The notes beneath the pieces are model-generated. The model made no database searches. It saw nothing but the letters and a program-made list of their open reading frames with translations, and was not told the origin of the DNA. This document shows positions 43,301-54,829 of a DNA stretch of 64,000 nt, piece after piece. Origin of the DNA: Dysidea avara. Taxonomy: Eukaryota > Porifera > Demospongiae > Dictyoceratida > Dysideidae. The DNA lies in NCBI RefSeq assembly GCF_963678975.1, contig NC_089274.1, forward strand, positions 372,001 to 436,000, written 5' to 3'. Every line of letters starts with the position of its first letter. Within the stretch, counting starts at the first letter, position 1. Both the position numbers and the translations under genes were made by a program.

Positions 43301-45450
43301 ATAATACAATAGAGTAACATAGTGAGGGTAGGGGCATCACAAAACACAATAATACAATAGTGTAACATAGTGAGGGGAGGGGCATCATGACAGACAATAA
43401 TACAATAGTGTAACATAGTGAGGGTAGGGGCATCACAAAACACAATAATACAATAGAGTAACATAGTGAGGGTAGGGGCATCACAAAACACAATAATACA
43501 ATAGTGTAACATAGTGAGGGTAGGGGCATCACAAAACACAATAATACAATAGTGTAACATAGTGAGGGTAGGGGCATCACGACAGACAATAATACAATAG
43601 AGTAACATAGTGAGGGTAGGGGCATCACAAAACACAATAATACAATAGTGTAACATAGTGAGGGTAGGGGCATCACAACACACAATAATACAATAGAGTA
43701 ACATAGTGAGGGTAGGGGCATCACAAAACACAATAATACAATAGTGTAACATAGTGAGGGTAGGGGCATTACGACAGACAATAATACAATAATGTAACAT
43801 AGTGAGGGTAGGGGCATCACAACACAAAATAATACAATAGTGTAACATAGTGAGGGCAGGGGCATCACGACACACAATAATACAATAGTGTAACATAGTG
43901 AGGGTAGGGGCATCACAAAACACAATAATACAATAGTGTAACATAGTGAGGGTAGGGGCATTACGACAGACAATAATACAATAGAGTAACATAGTGAGGG
44001 TAGGGGCATCACAAAACACAATAATACAATAGTGTAACATAGTGAGGGTAGGGGCATCACAACACAAAATAATACAATAGTGTAACATAGTGAGGGTAGG
44101 GGCATCACGACAGACAATAATACAATAGTGTAACATAGTGAGGGTAGGGGCATCACGACACACAATAATACAATAGTGTAACATAGTGAGGGTAGGGGCA
44201 TCACAAAACACAATAATACAATAGTGTAACATAGTGAGGGTAGGGGCATCACAAAACACAATAATACAATAGTGTAACATAGTGAGGGTAGGGGCATCAC
44301 GACAGACAATAATACAATAGAGTAACATAGTGAGGGTAGGGGCATCACAAAACACAATAATACAATAGTGTAACATAGTGAGGGTAGGGGCATCACAACA
44401 CAAAATAATACAATAGTGTAACATAGTGAGGGTAGGGGCATTACGACACACAATAATACAATAGTGTAACATAGTGAGGGTAGGGGCATCACAACACAAA
44501 ATAATACAATAGTGTAACATAGTGAGGGCAGGGGCATCACGACACACAATAATACAATAGTGTAACATAGTGAGGGTAGGGGCATCACAAAACACAATAA
44601 TACAATAGTGTAACATAGTGAGGGTAGGGGCATCACAAAACACAATAATACAATAGTGTAACATAGTGAGGGGAGGGGCATCACAAAACACAATAATACA
44701 ATAGTGTAACATAGTGAGGGTAGGGGCATCACAAAACACAATAATACAATAGTGTAACATAGTGAGGGTAGGGGCATCACGACAGACAATAATACAATAG
44801 AGTAACATAGTGAGGGTAGGGGCATCACAAAACACAATAATACAATAGTGTAACATAGTGAGGGTAGGGGCATTACGACAGACAATAATACAATAGTGTA
44901 ACATAGTGAGGGTAGGGGCATTACGACACACAAAAGTACAATAGCGTAACATAGTGAGGGTAGGGGCATCACGACAGACAATAATACAATAGTGTAACAT
45001 AGTGAGGGTAGGGGCATCACAAAACACAATAATACAATAGTGTAACATAGTGAGGGGAGGGGCATCACGACAGACAATAATACAATAGTGTAACATAGTG
45101 AGGGTAGGGGCATCACGACAGACAATAATACAATAGTGTAACATAGTGAGGGCAGGGGCATCACAACACACAGTAATACAATAGACAATAATACAATAGT
45201 GTATCACAACACAAAATAATACAATAGTGTAACATAGTGAGGGTAGGGGCATTACGACAGACAATAATACAATAGTGTAACATAGTGAGGGTAGGGGCAT
45301 TACGACACACAAAAGTACAATAGCGTAACATAGTGAGGGTAGGGGCATCACGACGCACAATAATACAATAGCGTAACATAGTGAGGGGAGGGGCATCACG
45401 ACGCACAATAATACAATAGCGTAACATAGTGAGGGGAGGGGTATCATAGC
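40340..45450. repeat. Giant 48-bp minisatellite, about 106 copies
   Basis: Unit ACATAGTGAGGGTAGGGGCA, TCACGACACACAATAATACA, ATAGTGTA (48 bp), repeated over 5.1 kb with about 5-10% divergence between units. Variation is concentrated at a few positions: GGGTAGG/GGGGAGG/GGGCAGG, CACGACACAC/CACAAAACAC/TACGACAGAC/CACAACACAA, and ATAGTG/ATAGAG/ATATTG. Variant units recur in the same order in blocks, a higher-order pattern. As 48 is a multiple of 3 and the unit has no stop in two minus-strand frames, frames of 1,740 and 1,604 codons arise with 16-residue repeats (e.g. LHYCIIVCRDAPTLTM). I regard these as artefacts. Confidence 0.95.
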
Positions 45451-45931
45451 TTCACAACTTAGGGGTGGGAGACATATACACAAAATCATATGGTACTACT
45501 GTGTTTTATTGAGTACTTTATGGTTGCATGCATGTCCACTAGGCCAAGCCGTAGAAAATTTCTATGATGTATTATGTGGCCATTGCAAAGTGGCATTAAT
45601 TTAGTGCAGTGTGAAACGTGTCTATTTTAACAAGTAGTGTTACATAAAAAATCTGACTGGTTATTGGCAAACCATATATCGTCCGCATTTTTGCATATCG
45701 CTATCAGATCGTCACCAAAACAGACATGTTTAAGTGCAACAAATAATGTTTGCAAATGCATTTTCTGCAATGCAATTATCTTTGGCTGATTGCAAAATTC
45801 TAGCTTCACTTTGATTTTCGCCTTGACCAAGGATGAACACTAGAGTACAGGATATATTGGAGTGCCACCTTGATATAGGCCTGTCAAGGCTAAAATTAAT
45901 TTATTGCTAAAGCTATAGAACTTTGTTACGA

Positions 45932-46730
45932 TCAAGGGTGTAGGCAGTGGGGGGTTCGGATGAACCCCCCTTTCAGAAGCAGAATTTCTTAAAAATTAAA
46001 AATCACACCAAATCTTACAGCCCTGTAGCTCTCCGGTAGCTATTTGCCCACTGGTGCTCCTTTGTACTACTCTTGAGGGTCACATCACATTAATGCTGAA
46101 CCATATCTATTGCATCACATGATCAATTGTGTACGTGATGCATGGTTGAAATGGCGTTAGTGAAATGGCGAAGGACTGTTCTATGGTTTATTACAAGGCA
46201 GAACTTGAGTGGTCGTGTTATACATGTGTCAGGTTAGCACAAACTGTGAATTGTTGATGTATATTTACCTGATGAATGATTTGTTTATTTGGTAAATGTT
46301 GTGGGCACATGATGTCTCCAACATACTGGAGTACAAGCCATGTCTGAAGTTATTGACCATCAACAGCTGGATCAGCTGAGAGCTGAGAATAATGTTTAGC
46401 TGGAAAAAAGTATTGCCAACTAAGGGACTCGAGTGTGGAGGGCTTCCGTGCACTAGGAAATTGAAGTTGGCTGTCAGTATGCTGTCTGGAAGTAAAGATA
46501 AGTTAGTTTTACAATAGGCTTATAGTTTCTATAGCTGCATAAACAGCAGTGTGTAGGTTTTAGCTAGTTAGATGCACAAACAGCACCTTTTAATCTTACT
46601 GCCTAAGGGCATATTTTGTGTATGCACTATTTTAGTAACATGGTCTAGGGGAAGCACCCAGGCCTTCCTCTTAAGACATTCCACTTTAAATCCGAACCTC
46701 CTTCAAAAAAAATCCTGGCTACGCCCCTGA
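45932..46730. mobile_element. TIR element, about 0.8 kb, with TCAGGGGCGTAGCCAG-type ends
   Basis: The left end TCAAGGGTGTAGGCAGTGGG then GGTTCGGA is mirrored by the right end TCCGAACCTCC ... ATCCTGGCTACGCCCCTGA. Ends of this kind are common in non-autonomous elements of marine invertebrates. No transposase is inside, and the open frame 46265-46453 shows no homology. Confidence 0.75.
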
Positions 46731-47234
46731 TGATGCTTACAATAAAACCTAACAGTACACATTTAAACAGTATGCTTAGTAAGGACAAGCTCTCAGCTCA
46801 AAAGTTATATACAATTATTGATACATTTAGAACAATTTAAATGTACTTTACAAAAATGTACTAAATTTAAGAGTCAAGTGCAACTTTTAGTGAAAGTCAG
46901 AAGTCAAAGCATATTTTTTGAGGTTGACCACTTTGACTGAGGATGAACATAGGAGTACAGGATATGTTGGTGTGGCACCCCCTCACTGTTTATATATATA
47001 TAACTAGGCACTAAGGTGTTTTAGTGTTACGAAAACACTCTCCAACAAATCTGTGTGACACTATCTTTCAAGTTAAGCGCAAGAGTGCTGTCTTAAAACA
47101 TCATATTGCATCTTAGCTACCTGTCACTTGATGCAGTGATTATTCAAACATTTATAAGTATTCTCCACTAATTTGCAGTGGTGTTTTAGTAGATCAAAAT
47201 ATCAAGGTAGTGTTACTTGTAATATTGTAGAATG

Positions 47235-47635
47235 AATAGACCGTATTCCAAATGATGTCACACGGATTTTCTATTTGGGGGATTCTTATATTTTCGAGTA
47301 TTATCACCAATGGCGATCGAGATTTCAAAGATTGATATAGAAGCTAACAAACTAGATATCGAGGCGAAATTACCAGGTTTGGTTATTACAGCAAAGAAAC
47401 AATAGTTTTTCTTCTAAACTTTGAAAACCAGCTGAAAATTTTTAACCTGGCATTAGAGAATAGATTTTATACCCTTATAATTGTACCTGTTAGTTTTAGG
47501 TCAATATCTTCTTCCAGGGTTGAACAGCGATTTGAATATTATTAAGCCCCATTGGAACTCTCACTCGAAATTGTTAGAATACCCCAAATAGCTACAGCCA
47601 TTTTATTTTGTGACGTCATTTGGAATACGGTCTAT
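47235..47635. mobile_element. MITE with 28-bp TIRs and probable TA target duplication
   Basis: AATAGACCGTATTCCAAATG... at the left and the reverse complement (...CATTTGGAATACGGTCTATT) at the right, 401 bp apart. If the ends are taken as GACCG...CGGTC, both are flanked by TA, which fits a Tc1/mariner-type MITE. Confidence 0.85.
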
Positions 47636-48489
47636 TGTGGCACTGTTCAAGTGTGATGGTACAGCATTTAATCAAGAAAAAATTTCCTGACCTTATACTT
47701 TATGTATAATTGACACATTTAATTCAGCAGGTGGCTACATTAGGCAGGTCACAATTGACATTCTTCATAAGAATGGTCAGCTAGACATATTCTGGGACCA
47801 TCACATAGTGTTATGTGCCATCCCTCCCCATTGTTAAATAGACTACCGACTACCCAGCTTGCCAGTGCTAGGACAGCCGTGTATCATCCCCATACCTTTC
47901 GCGTTCCAGTCAAAATGTAGCACGCGCTTCTTTTCTCCCGTTAGCATACGCAAATACATGTCTTATCACCATTCGCCACTATATACTCCTCTGACAGCAA
48001 CCTCTCGTCCACTGTTGTCACAAAGTACACCCCAATGTAAGCGCCTGGCATGAAAAAAGGGCGGATTGTCGTTTGATAAAACATTTTAAATCGATCGATG
48101 GAACAAAAATAAGATGGCGTTGAGAGAATGCTGAAACTTTACTAAGGAAAAGCCAGTCGTGTTTCATTGTCAGCTGAAAGTAAATCACCGATAAACACCT
48201 CTGCTGTGATAATGATTTGTTTAAACCCAGACTCGAATAGATTTGACGTCACCAGGTGGATCTACCAGCAACTTCAAGCCAAAATGGTATGTTTTTTTTA
48301 AAATTCATAGCCAGGTGTTAACCCCTCGTAATCGCTACACTTTATGTAGAAGTATGGTATATACGGTGTGCTTTAGGTCCTACACCCAGACCCAAAGGTG
48401 TAACCCTCGCGTATGGAAAGTTCCCCAATGGGTGCCTATACTTTGGCCATCGATTTTTTTAAATAGCTCATGACCTAGGATTTCCGGTA

Positions 48490-48649
48490 GCGCCCTCTGC
48501 AGGGTAATTCGATCGGATTCAGTAGCCCTATCAGCCATATGGTTAAGCAAATGCAGTTTATCTGATGCCTGTCACAGCACGTAGGCTATTTATACCTTGT
48601 GTGCAGTAGCTAATAGACCTCTACTAGACCTCAAACCATACTCATATCA
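48490..48649 (-). repeat. Inverted copy of the RING gene promoter and first codons
   Basis: About 160 bp match 49633-49788 in reverse orientation at over 90% identity. The match includes the ATG and about 14 codons of the RING gene; on the minus strand here they read MADRATESDRITLQ. After the matching part the copy runs into an unrelated frame (RALPEILGHELF) that stops within about 40 codons. The arrangement is head-to-head with the real gene. Confidence 0.85.
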
Positions 48650-49340
48650 AAACTCGTGTCAAATTAACCCATACATTACAATTTTCCGTAAAATATTATT
48701 ATGCGTAAAATCAATGTACAGCAGCCTATGGAGATAAGTTAGTTTTAAGTTACATTATTCATCATAACTCTGGTTCTGAAGGCGGTATCAAAATTGTTCG
48801 GCCGCCATTACACACGCATAACACTCCTCTATCCGATGATAACAAAATTTATTCGAAGCTAAAGTGTTTACAGCTTGCAAATTTACAACAAATGATGGTA
48901 AGTAGCAACTTACGCAATACAAAATCCATTGGAGAGCAAATCACGAATTTCGCGTTCTAATTAAATAGCGGCATAACGCCATCACCATGGCGATTACGAA
49001 TTTTGTTCGGCCGGAATCGGATAGAGCAATTCATAAGGAAATGAATGATATCAAGTTTTATGGTATTCGATCGTGTCTAGTGCTTGCAATTATTGAATAT
49101 ACAAAATGATGTAAAATGTATGGAGTTTGTATTGGAGAAATTGAAAAAGTGATCCATCCATCCTGAGACCTTTGAAAAAATCAGTGTTTAATCAGTCCAT
49201 TTCATGATCTAAGGGCAGAAAACAAACAAAGGACACTGTTAATGTACAATATTGCTGATAAAATGATTATTGGCTGTAAATTTGATTTAGTCATTTTTGC
49301 CATTCTGACTTTACAAATCCCAATAGCATGTTTTGATATG

Positions 49341-49634
49341 TTTCAAATACAATACACATTATGCTCCTTCTTTGTTCAACCTGTAACATTCTTTGTTAGT
49401 TACTGGATTTGACACTTAAGTATGCTTAGCTATATATTCCGGCACAGTATAGAAACTTGTGGTTAGTGGGTACTAGAAGAAAGAACTAAACTGGCAAGCA
49501 GCCATATAGTTCTTAATTACCTAGCTAAACCTCTATGTCAGAGTAGCTAGCTAACTACGTGTCAAATCTAGTATCTAATAAAGAATGCTACAGGTCGAAC
49601 AAAGAAGGAGCATAATGTGTATTGTATTTGAAAG
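49341..49634. repeat. Inner inverted repeat pair upstream of the RING gene
   Basis: TTTCAAATACAATACACATT and onward to TTGTTCAACCTGTA (49341-49392) pair with 49583-49634, about 45 bp at high identity with a 190-bp spacer. The right arm touches the right arm of the larger 160-bp inverted repeat. Confidence 0.85.
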
Positions 49635-49742
49635 TATGGTTTGAGGTCTAGTAGAGGTAGCTAGTAGCTACTGCACATGCACAAGGTATAAATAGCCTAC
49701 GTGCTGTGACAGGCATCAGATAAACTGCATTTGCGTAACCAT

Positions 49743-51125
49743 ATGGCTGATAGGGCTACTCAATCTGATCGAATTACCCTGCAGAAGGGAGAACAGCAAG
49801 CTGATGTGTTCATGCATCAAGTGACTACTGAAAATCTCCGCCGCTTGTTTCAGGTTAGCTATAGCTAGCTAACAGAGGGACGTGGATCTACCTTGCAGGA
49901 TTGCTATGGCTAGCTATATCATAGCTATACGTACAGTGTATAATGGTGTTTTTTATTTTTTATATATATTTTTTGTTTTAAACTAGCTATAGCTAAGTAC
50001 TTCATAGATTGCATTTTTTTCCTTTCACATACAGGTTGACCCTTCAGTCGTCTTCTTGAAGGACAGTATTGACGAATCGATGTATTTTCCAAGTGAGAAT
50101 GGGACCTTTAACCTGTCTCAAGAAGGTGTGATGCCCTTTTCAACTCTACTGGTGGAAGGCAGGAACTTGACAGAGGGCCGTACCAGGACCCCAACTGGGA
50201 CCCCATCTTCCCATGTCCAGTCTTTAAACAGCAGCAACAGCAGTATACCCGGGACCAATCCACCTGTACATGTACTTGCATCGTCCACTCCCTACCAGGG
50301 GTCATCTAACTCTATGTTCAGATCGGTGGTGGCAAGGCGTCCTCCACCATCTTCCACTGTGAAACTGGTGCAAGCCAAGCTAACAAAGAACGGCAGGACA
50401 ATAAGGTTTCATGATAAAGCCCAGATATTTGTGAATATCACAGAATCTACAGCTCACACTGAGTTTATATTGGCTGCGATACAACAAAAGTGGGGATCGG
50501 ATCACGTTATTGTGACAAATAATGGCCTAAAAATTGAAAATTCATCTGCCACTCAAGGTAGCTAGCTGTATGTAAAAGCAATGTGCATATACTGTACACA
50601 GTAACAATACAGGACTTGTGGTTTACCGTATGTATAACTTTATCATTTTCAGGGTTAGCTTTCTGGACGGCACCCAGAAGGAAATTATATGCCATGACAC
50701 AGAGGGATCTCAATATGATTCAAGATGATGCTGACGATGACATTGACGAAGAGCTGGCACCTCGTGCTGCCAAAAGGATCAAAAATGAACTGAGGGATAT
50801 GAGGGATGAGTTTAGAGGCTTAAGATCAATCATTGAAAGGACATTGCCAATCTCATTAAGGGACAAATTGAAAGATATATTAAAATGTTGTATATGTCAG
50901 GTGGTCCCGATAAGGCCACCGATGGTTGTATCAATGTGCTGCAAGTCAATCGTAGGATGTGAACAATGTGTTCAGCAGTTGCTGGCAACCAGTCGTTCAG
51001 CAAATTGCCCGCTGTGCAGGGACACGGACTTTGAGACTGTCAAAGTTCTCGGTCTTGATGGCTTGATTACTGCTGTAAGCAGTTACTTAGAAGATGAGAC
51101 TGACACTGCTGGAGATGAGAGTTGA
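49743..51125 (+). CDS. RING-like zinc-finger protein, three exons, complete
   Basis: Exons 49743-49853, 50035-50557 and 50653-51125, GT-AG with matching phases, 368 aa. The N-terminus is MADRATQSDRITLQKGEQQA. Residues about 75-135 are Ser/Thr/Pro-rich and probably disordered. A small folded segment follows (KLVQAKLTKNGRTIRF...WGSDHVIVTNNGLKI). Then come an acidic/basic helical stretch (MIQDDADDDIDEELAPRAAK) and a C-terminal RING-like cluster (CCICQVVPIRPPMVVSMCCK, GCEQCVQQLL, CPLCR). The Cys pattern suggests an E3-ligase-type or structural zinc site, though a classic C3HC4 His is not evident. I recall similar uncharacterised proteins as multicopy families in sponges and cnidarians. Its start codon lies inside an inverted duplication. 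Substrate and role unknown. Confidence 0.83.
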
Positions 51126-51515
51126 CCAAAGTTAAACTGTATAGCTAGCTAGTAGTTTGTTGTAACCTTCTTCATTATTATAATTACAGGTATATTTCAC
51201 TTGAATTAATATTTGTTATTGTAGTCATTGTAGCTATCTAGCTACATTGCTCATATTATTTATTATTTGTATTGTAAGTGATCACATGCAATCTTTAAAT
51301 TGACATTAAATTTAAAACAAACAAGTTGAAAGTCAAGGAGAGGATGGGGATGGGGTTTAGAGAAACTAAAATAAAACTAGATGATATCTGGCTGTATATG
51401 TCTGTTGACATGAAAGTGCTTATAATACAGGTTACGTAGCAACGCGCATGATCAACCAAGTCTCACGATCACGTGACAAATTCAAAATTATAGCGGTTTT
51501 CACGAGTGATCCGGC

Positions 51516-51579
51516 ATGACTGGAGAAGAAGCAGTGAAGATTTGCAACAGACATGGACCATGGGCTATGAAATACACTA
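51516..51579 (+). CDS. Possible first exon of an unrecognised gene
   Basis: ATG then MTGEEAVKICNRHGPWAMKY before a good GTAAGT donor at 51580. A possible second exon begins at about 51658 (LKAAELSC), but it soon meets a stop. Sequence with CACGTGAC lies just upstream. Further exons were not found, since the following kilobase is occupied by a duplicated repeat. Weak. Confidence 0.25.
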
Positions 51580-51797
51580 GTAAGTGTTCCGTATTCTACA
51601 GTATATGCATATACATACACGCATGTTCCCAAGCTACGTAGCTAGCTAACCAACCAGGACTGAAGGCTGCAGAGCTCAGTTGCCGTGTCATGTGTATCTA
51701 TAGCTAGCTAGCTAAGTACAAATGTGAATTTATTTGTCAAATCCCCTAGTGTCAAGGGAGAAAGGCTACGTAAAGTAAAAAACAAGTGGAAAAAAAA

Positions 51798-52174
51798 TTT
51801 TAGATGGAAGACATTCAAAACAATTAGACCAGACCTCAAACAATGGAAGTGACCAGTGCTAATTATAACCAGTGCTACCACATTGGCTTCTAAAATAAAT
51901 TGCCAGAACAACAACAACAACAACAAAAAACCACTCCTTTTTCTATTATGCAATCCATGTGGTACATAAATATAACTTCTATTGTTCAACCAACCATTGT
52001 ACCATTTAACCAGTGTGGTTTTGTTTCATTTGGGATTACCATATGTGTGCATCGAACCACTGGACTGAACTATACTATGACCACCCTTCTATTTCCATTC
52101 TGCAATCCATGTGGTACATATATATTTTATTTAATTTCGATTGTTTAACAATTGCAGTGTGATTGTGCCATGTA

Positions 52175-52225
<51 letters not shown>
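51798..52225. repeat. Direct repeat copy 1 ending in a GT tract
   Basis: TAGATGGAAGACATTCAAAA onward is nearly identical to 52746-53118 (about 375 bp, over 95% by eye). It contains an internal duplication of TTCTATTATGCAATCCATGT. Each copy runs into a (GT)n tract after GATTGTGCCATGTATC. Confidence 0.9.
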
Positions 52226-52227
<2 letters not shown>

Positions 52228-52745
52228 CAAGTACGGCAAACATGTGGAGAGTGTGTGAAAAAGGGGGGGGGGGAATCATGACCAGCACAAGTAAAGTACC
52301 GGTGGAGGAGAGGGATATATAGTTTGTGCAGTACATCAAAAGGTGCATACAACCACTTTATGGCTATAATTATATGATCGTTTTACAATCATATCGCTTC
52401 ATACGTCCAAACAATTTCAAATCTAGCCAGGCTTGTAGTCAGTGTAGCTATACGGCCAGACCATATGACAATTATATGATATTTTTATTAATTAATTTAA
52501 AAATAATTTTCCTTTGTCTTCCCCAGCATATCATCTGCTATATAGTTATTAGCCAGTTGATTTATTTTTGTTTATTCATTTTTTTGTTTAAAAAAAAAAA
52601 TTATCGATTTGACAGTTATGGTACAGCTACAAGCTAACAATACATGCAGTTGATATATAGATGGCTAGATTGTGGTGTAGATGAAATGTACAAGTCGTGC
52701 ATGTTGTCTCAGTCGAAATTAAAGCAGGCAGGATACTTTTTTTTT

Positions 52746-53115
52746 TTAGATGGAAGACATGCAAAACAATTAGACCAAGCCTCAAACAATGGAAGTGACC
52801 AGTGCTAATTATAACCATTGCTACCACATTGGCTTCTAAATTAAACAGCCAGACACACACACAAAAAAAACCACTCCTTTTTCTATTATGCAATCCATGT
52901 GGTACATAAATATAACTTCTATTGTTCAACCAACCATTGTACCATTTAACCAGTGTGGTTTTGTTTCATTTGGGATTACCATATGTGTGCATCGAACCAC
53001 TGGACTGAACTATACTATGACCACCCTTCTATTTCCATTCTGCAATCCATGTGGTACATATATATTTTATTTAATTTCGATTGTTTAACAATTGCAGTGT
53101 GATTGTGCCATGTAT

Positions 53116-53186
<71 letters not shown>

Positions 53187-53225
53187 ATGCGTGCGTGTGT
53201 GTGTATGTGTGTGTGTGTGTGTGTG

Positions 53226-53292
<67 letters not shown>
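52746..53292. repeat. Direct repeat copy 2 ending in a long GT tract
   Basis: The second copy of the 375-bp unit, followed by a GT tract of about 175 bp (53119-53292). Copy 1 has only about 50 bp. The main other differences are indels in A-rich spots. Confidence 0.9.
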
Positions 53293-53294
<2 letters not shown>

Positions 53295-53917
53295 CATGAT
53301 CATGTAGCTGCTAGACAAATAATAGGGGCACATGACACCTCACTAGCCAATATGACTATAACCCTGGGCATTGGGGAGGAGGCATTGGTAGTTTATGTAA
53401 CATGACCCAGGCACTCAGTATTCCCAGAGTGCCTTTGCACTGATACTCTATAGCACCATGTAACTATAGATTCCCTGTAGACATAATTAAACATTACATT
53501 ATATTTGTTTTATTCTTCTAGATGAATTAACAATATTACTTTATTTTTTTTATAGATAGCTAATTAACCATAAGATTACAACCTGCTCATGGATTGCTTT
53601 ACATTGTATCAAGAGAAAATTAAAGTGTAGCTGTACAGAAGGAGACCAAAGTGAGTAGTAGTGATTAGCATACGGGCTGTGTTTTATTTGCTTATGCTTG
53701 CTGTTGTTACAGGCTACTGGCCTAAAACACATGGATACAATTAACTCACATGGATGCAATTAACTGTAGTTATAATTATATATAGCTAATGATGTTAAAA
53801 ATATTACCATTTTTTTGTTGTGTGTGTATGTGTACATATGTGTGTGTACAGATGTATACAGTTTCACTGTAGCTACATAAGAAGCTAATTGAAGTGTATT
53901 TTTTTGTTGCACCTATA

Positions 53918-54138
53918 AATGTCAAGCCCCACCCCCAGTAGGGTGGATATAGTGGGGATTTGATGAAGTAGAAAGTCAAATTCCCCTACCTAGCTGGGAC
54001 GAATTATATAATTATTAGATCAAATCCCACATATAGTCCCATGCACCATGTGACGAAGGGGATTTGACACAAAAAAGTACTTGTGCTGCCCAACCCCCAC
54101 ATATCCCGTACTGGCTTGGTGGGAGTGGGGTTGACATT
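53918..54138. mobile_element. Small MITE with AATGTCAA ends
   Basis: AATGTCAAGCCCCACCCCCA at the left and TGGGAGTGGGGTTGACATT at the right pair as imperfect TIRs. Inner GGGGATTTGA segments also pair. Length 221 bp. Confidence 0.7.
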
Positions 54139-54351
54139 GATAGGTCAGTGCATGATTACGTGATTCAGTACTGATGTAGCAAGTATTGAAATGCTCAGTG
54201 CAGGCCTCCAGTAGCAATATAATTATACTAACTGCAATTAGCTACTTAGCTCTATTGTTATGTGAAGATTAGATCTTATCTAGCTAGCTATCATTGCTTG
54301 TTAATTAATCTCAACTAGAGGGGATGCGCTAATTATAATGTACAGATAGTT

Positions 54352-54703
54352 AGGCCAATGAAACTTGATTACTATAGTTTCTCGCTCAGATTTTTGAAAT
54401 TTTGATGCGGGCGGGCGGTTTTTATTCATTATTCATTATTGCCTACTCAGGGTGTGCTGAGATCAGAAACCTTCATATTGTCACTAAAGTGTTGTAAAAT
54501 TGCATGGATAACACTTCTCATTTGAATAAAAAGAATATTAGTACTCCTGGCATGCCTATAATAAAGTGACTTCTTTATTAGAGTAAAAGTGACTGCTCTA
54601 TTAGAGTATTTCGATCTAAATTGCCAATAATGAAATTCCATGCGGGTGCTAGTGAAGGGATGTGGGCGGTGACGCGAAACTGCTAATCAAGTTTCATTGG
54701 CCT
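54352..54703. mobile_element. MITE of the AGGC/GCGGGCGG family
   Basis: AGGCCAATGAAACTTGATTA and its exact reverse complement bound 352 bp. Inside the left TIR is GATGCGGGCGGGCGG. The layout matches the element at 9413-9710, though the TIR sequences differ beyond AGGC. Two copies of the dispersed CTCTATTAGAG motif lie inside (54575-54612). Confidence 0.85.
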
Positions 54704-54829
54704 TAGTTAGCCTCAGGGCCAGCCGCTTACATTTATTGTATAGACGCGAGAGGCGCAGTTCAACAATAGCTAATTGGTTGGCACCATGCAAATAAGTAGC
54801 TACAGGTATATAGCCTCGAATATATAGCC

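Noticed and set aside
40340-45450. CRISPR-like array
   Set aside because: Units are contiguous 48-bp tandem repeats without unique spacers, in an animal genome.
40267-45489. A 1,740-residue 'protein' with 16-residue repeats (and a 1,604-residue one in another frame)
   Set aside because: Both are consequences of a 48-bp tandem DNA repeat whose unit lacks stops. Two overlapping open frames, low complexity, no splice or domain context.
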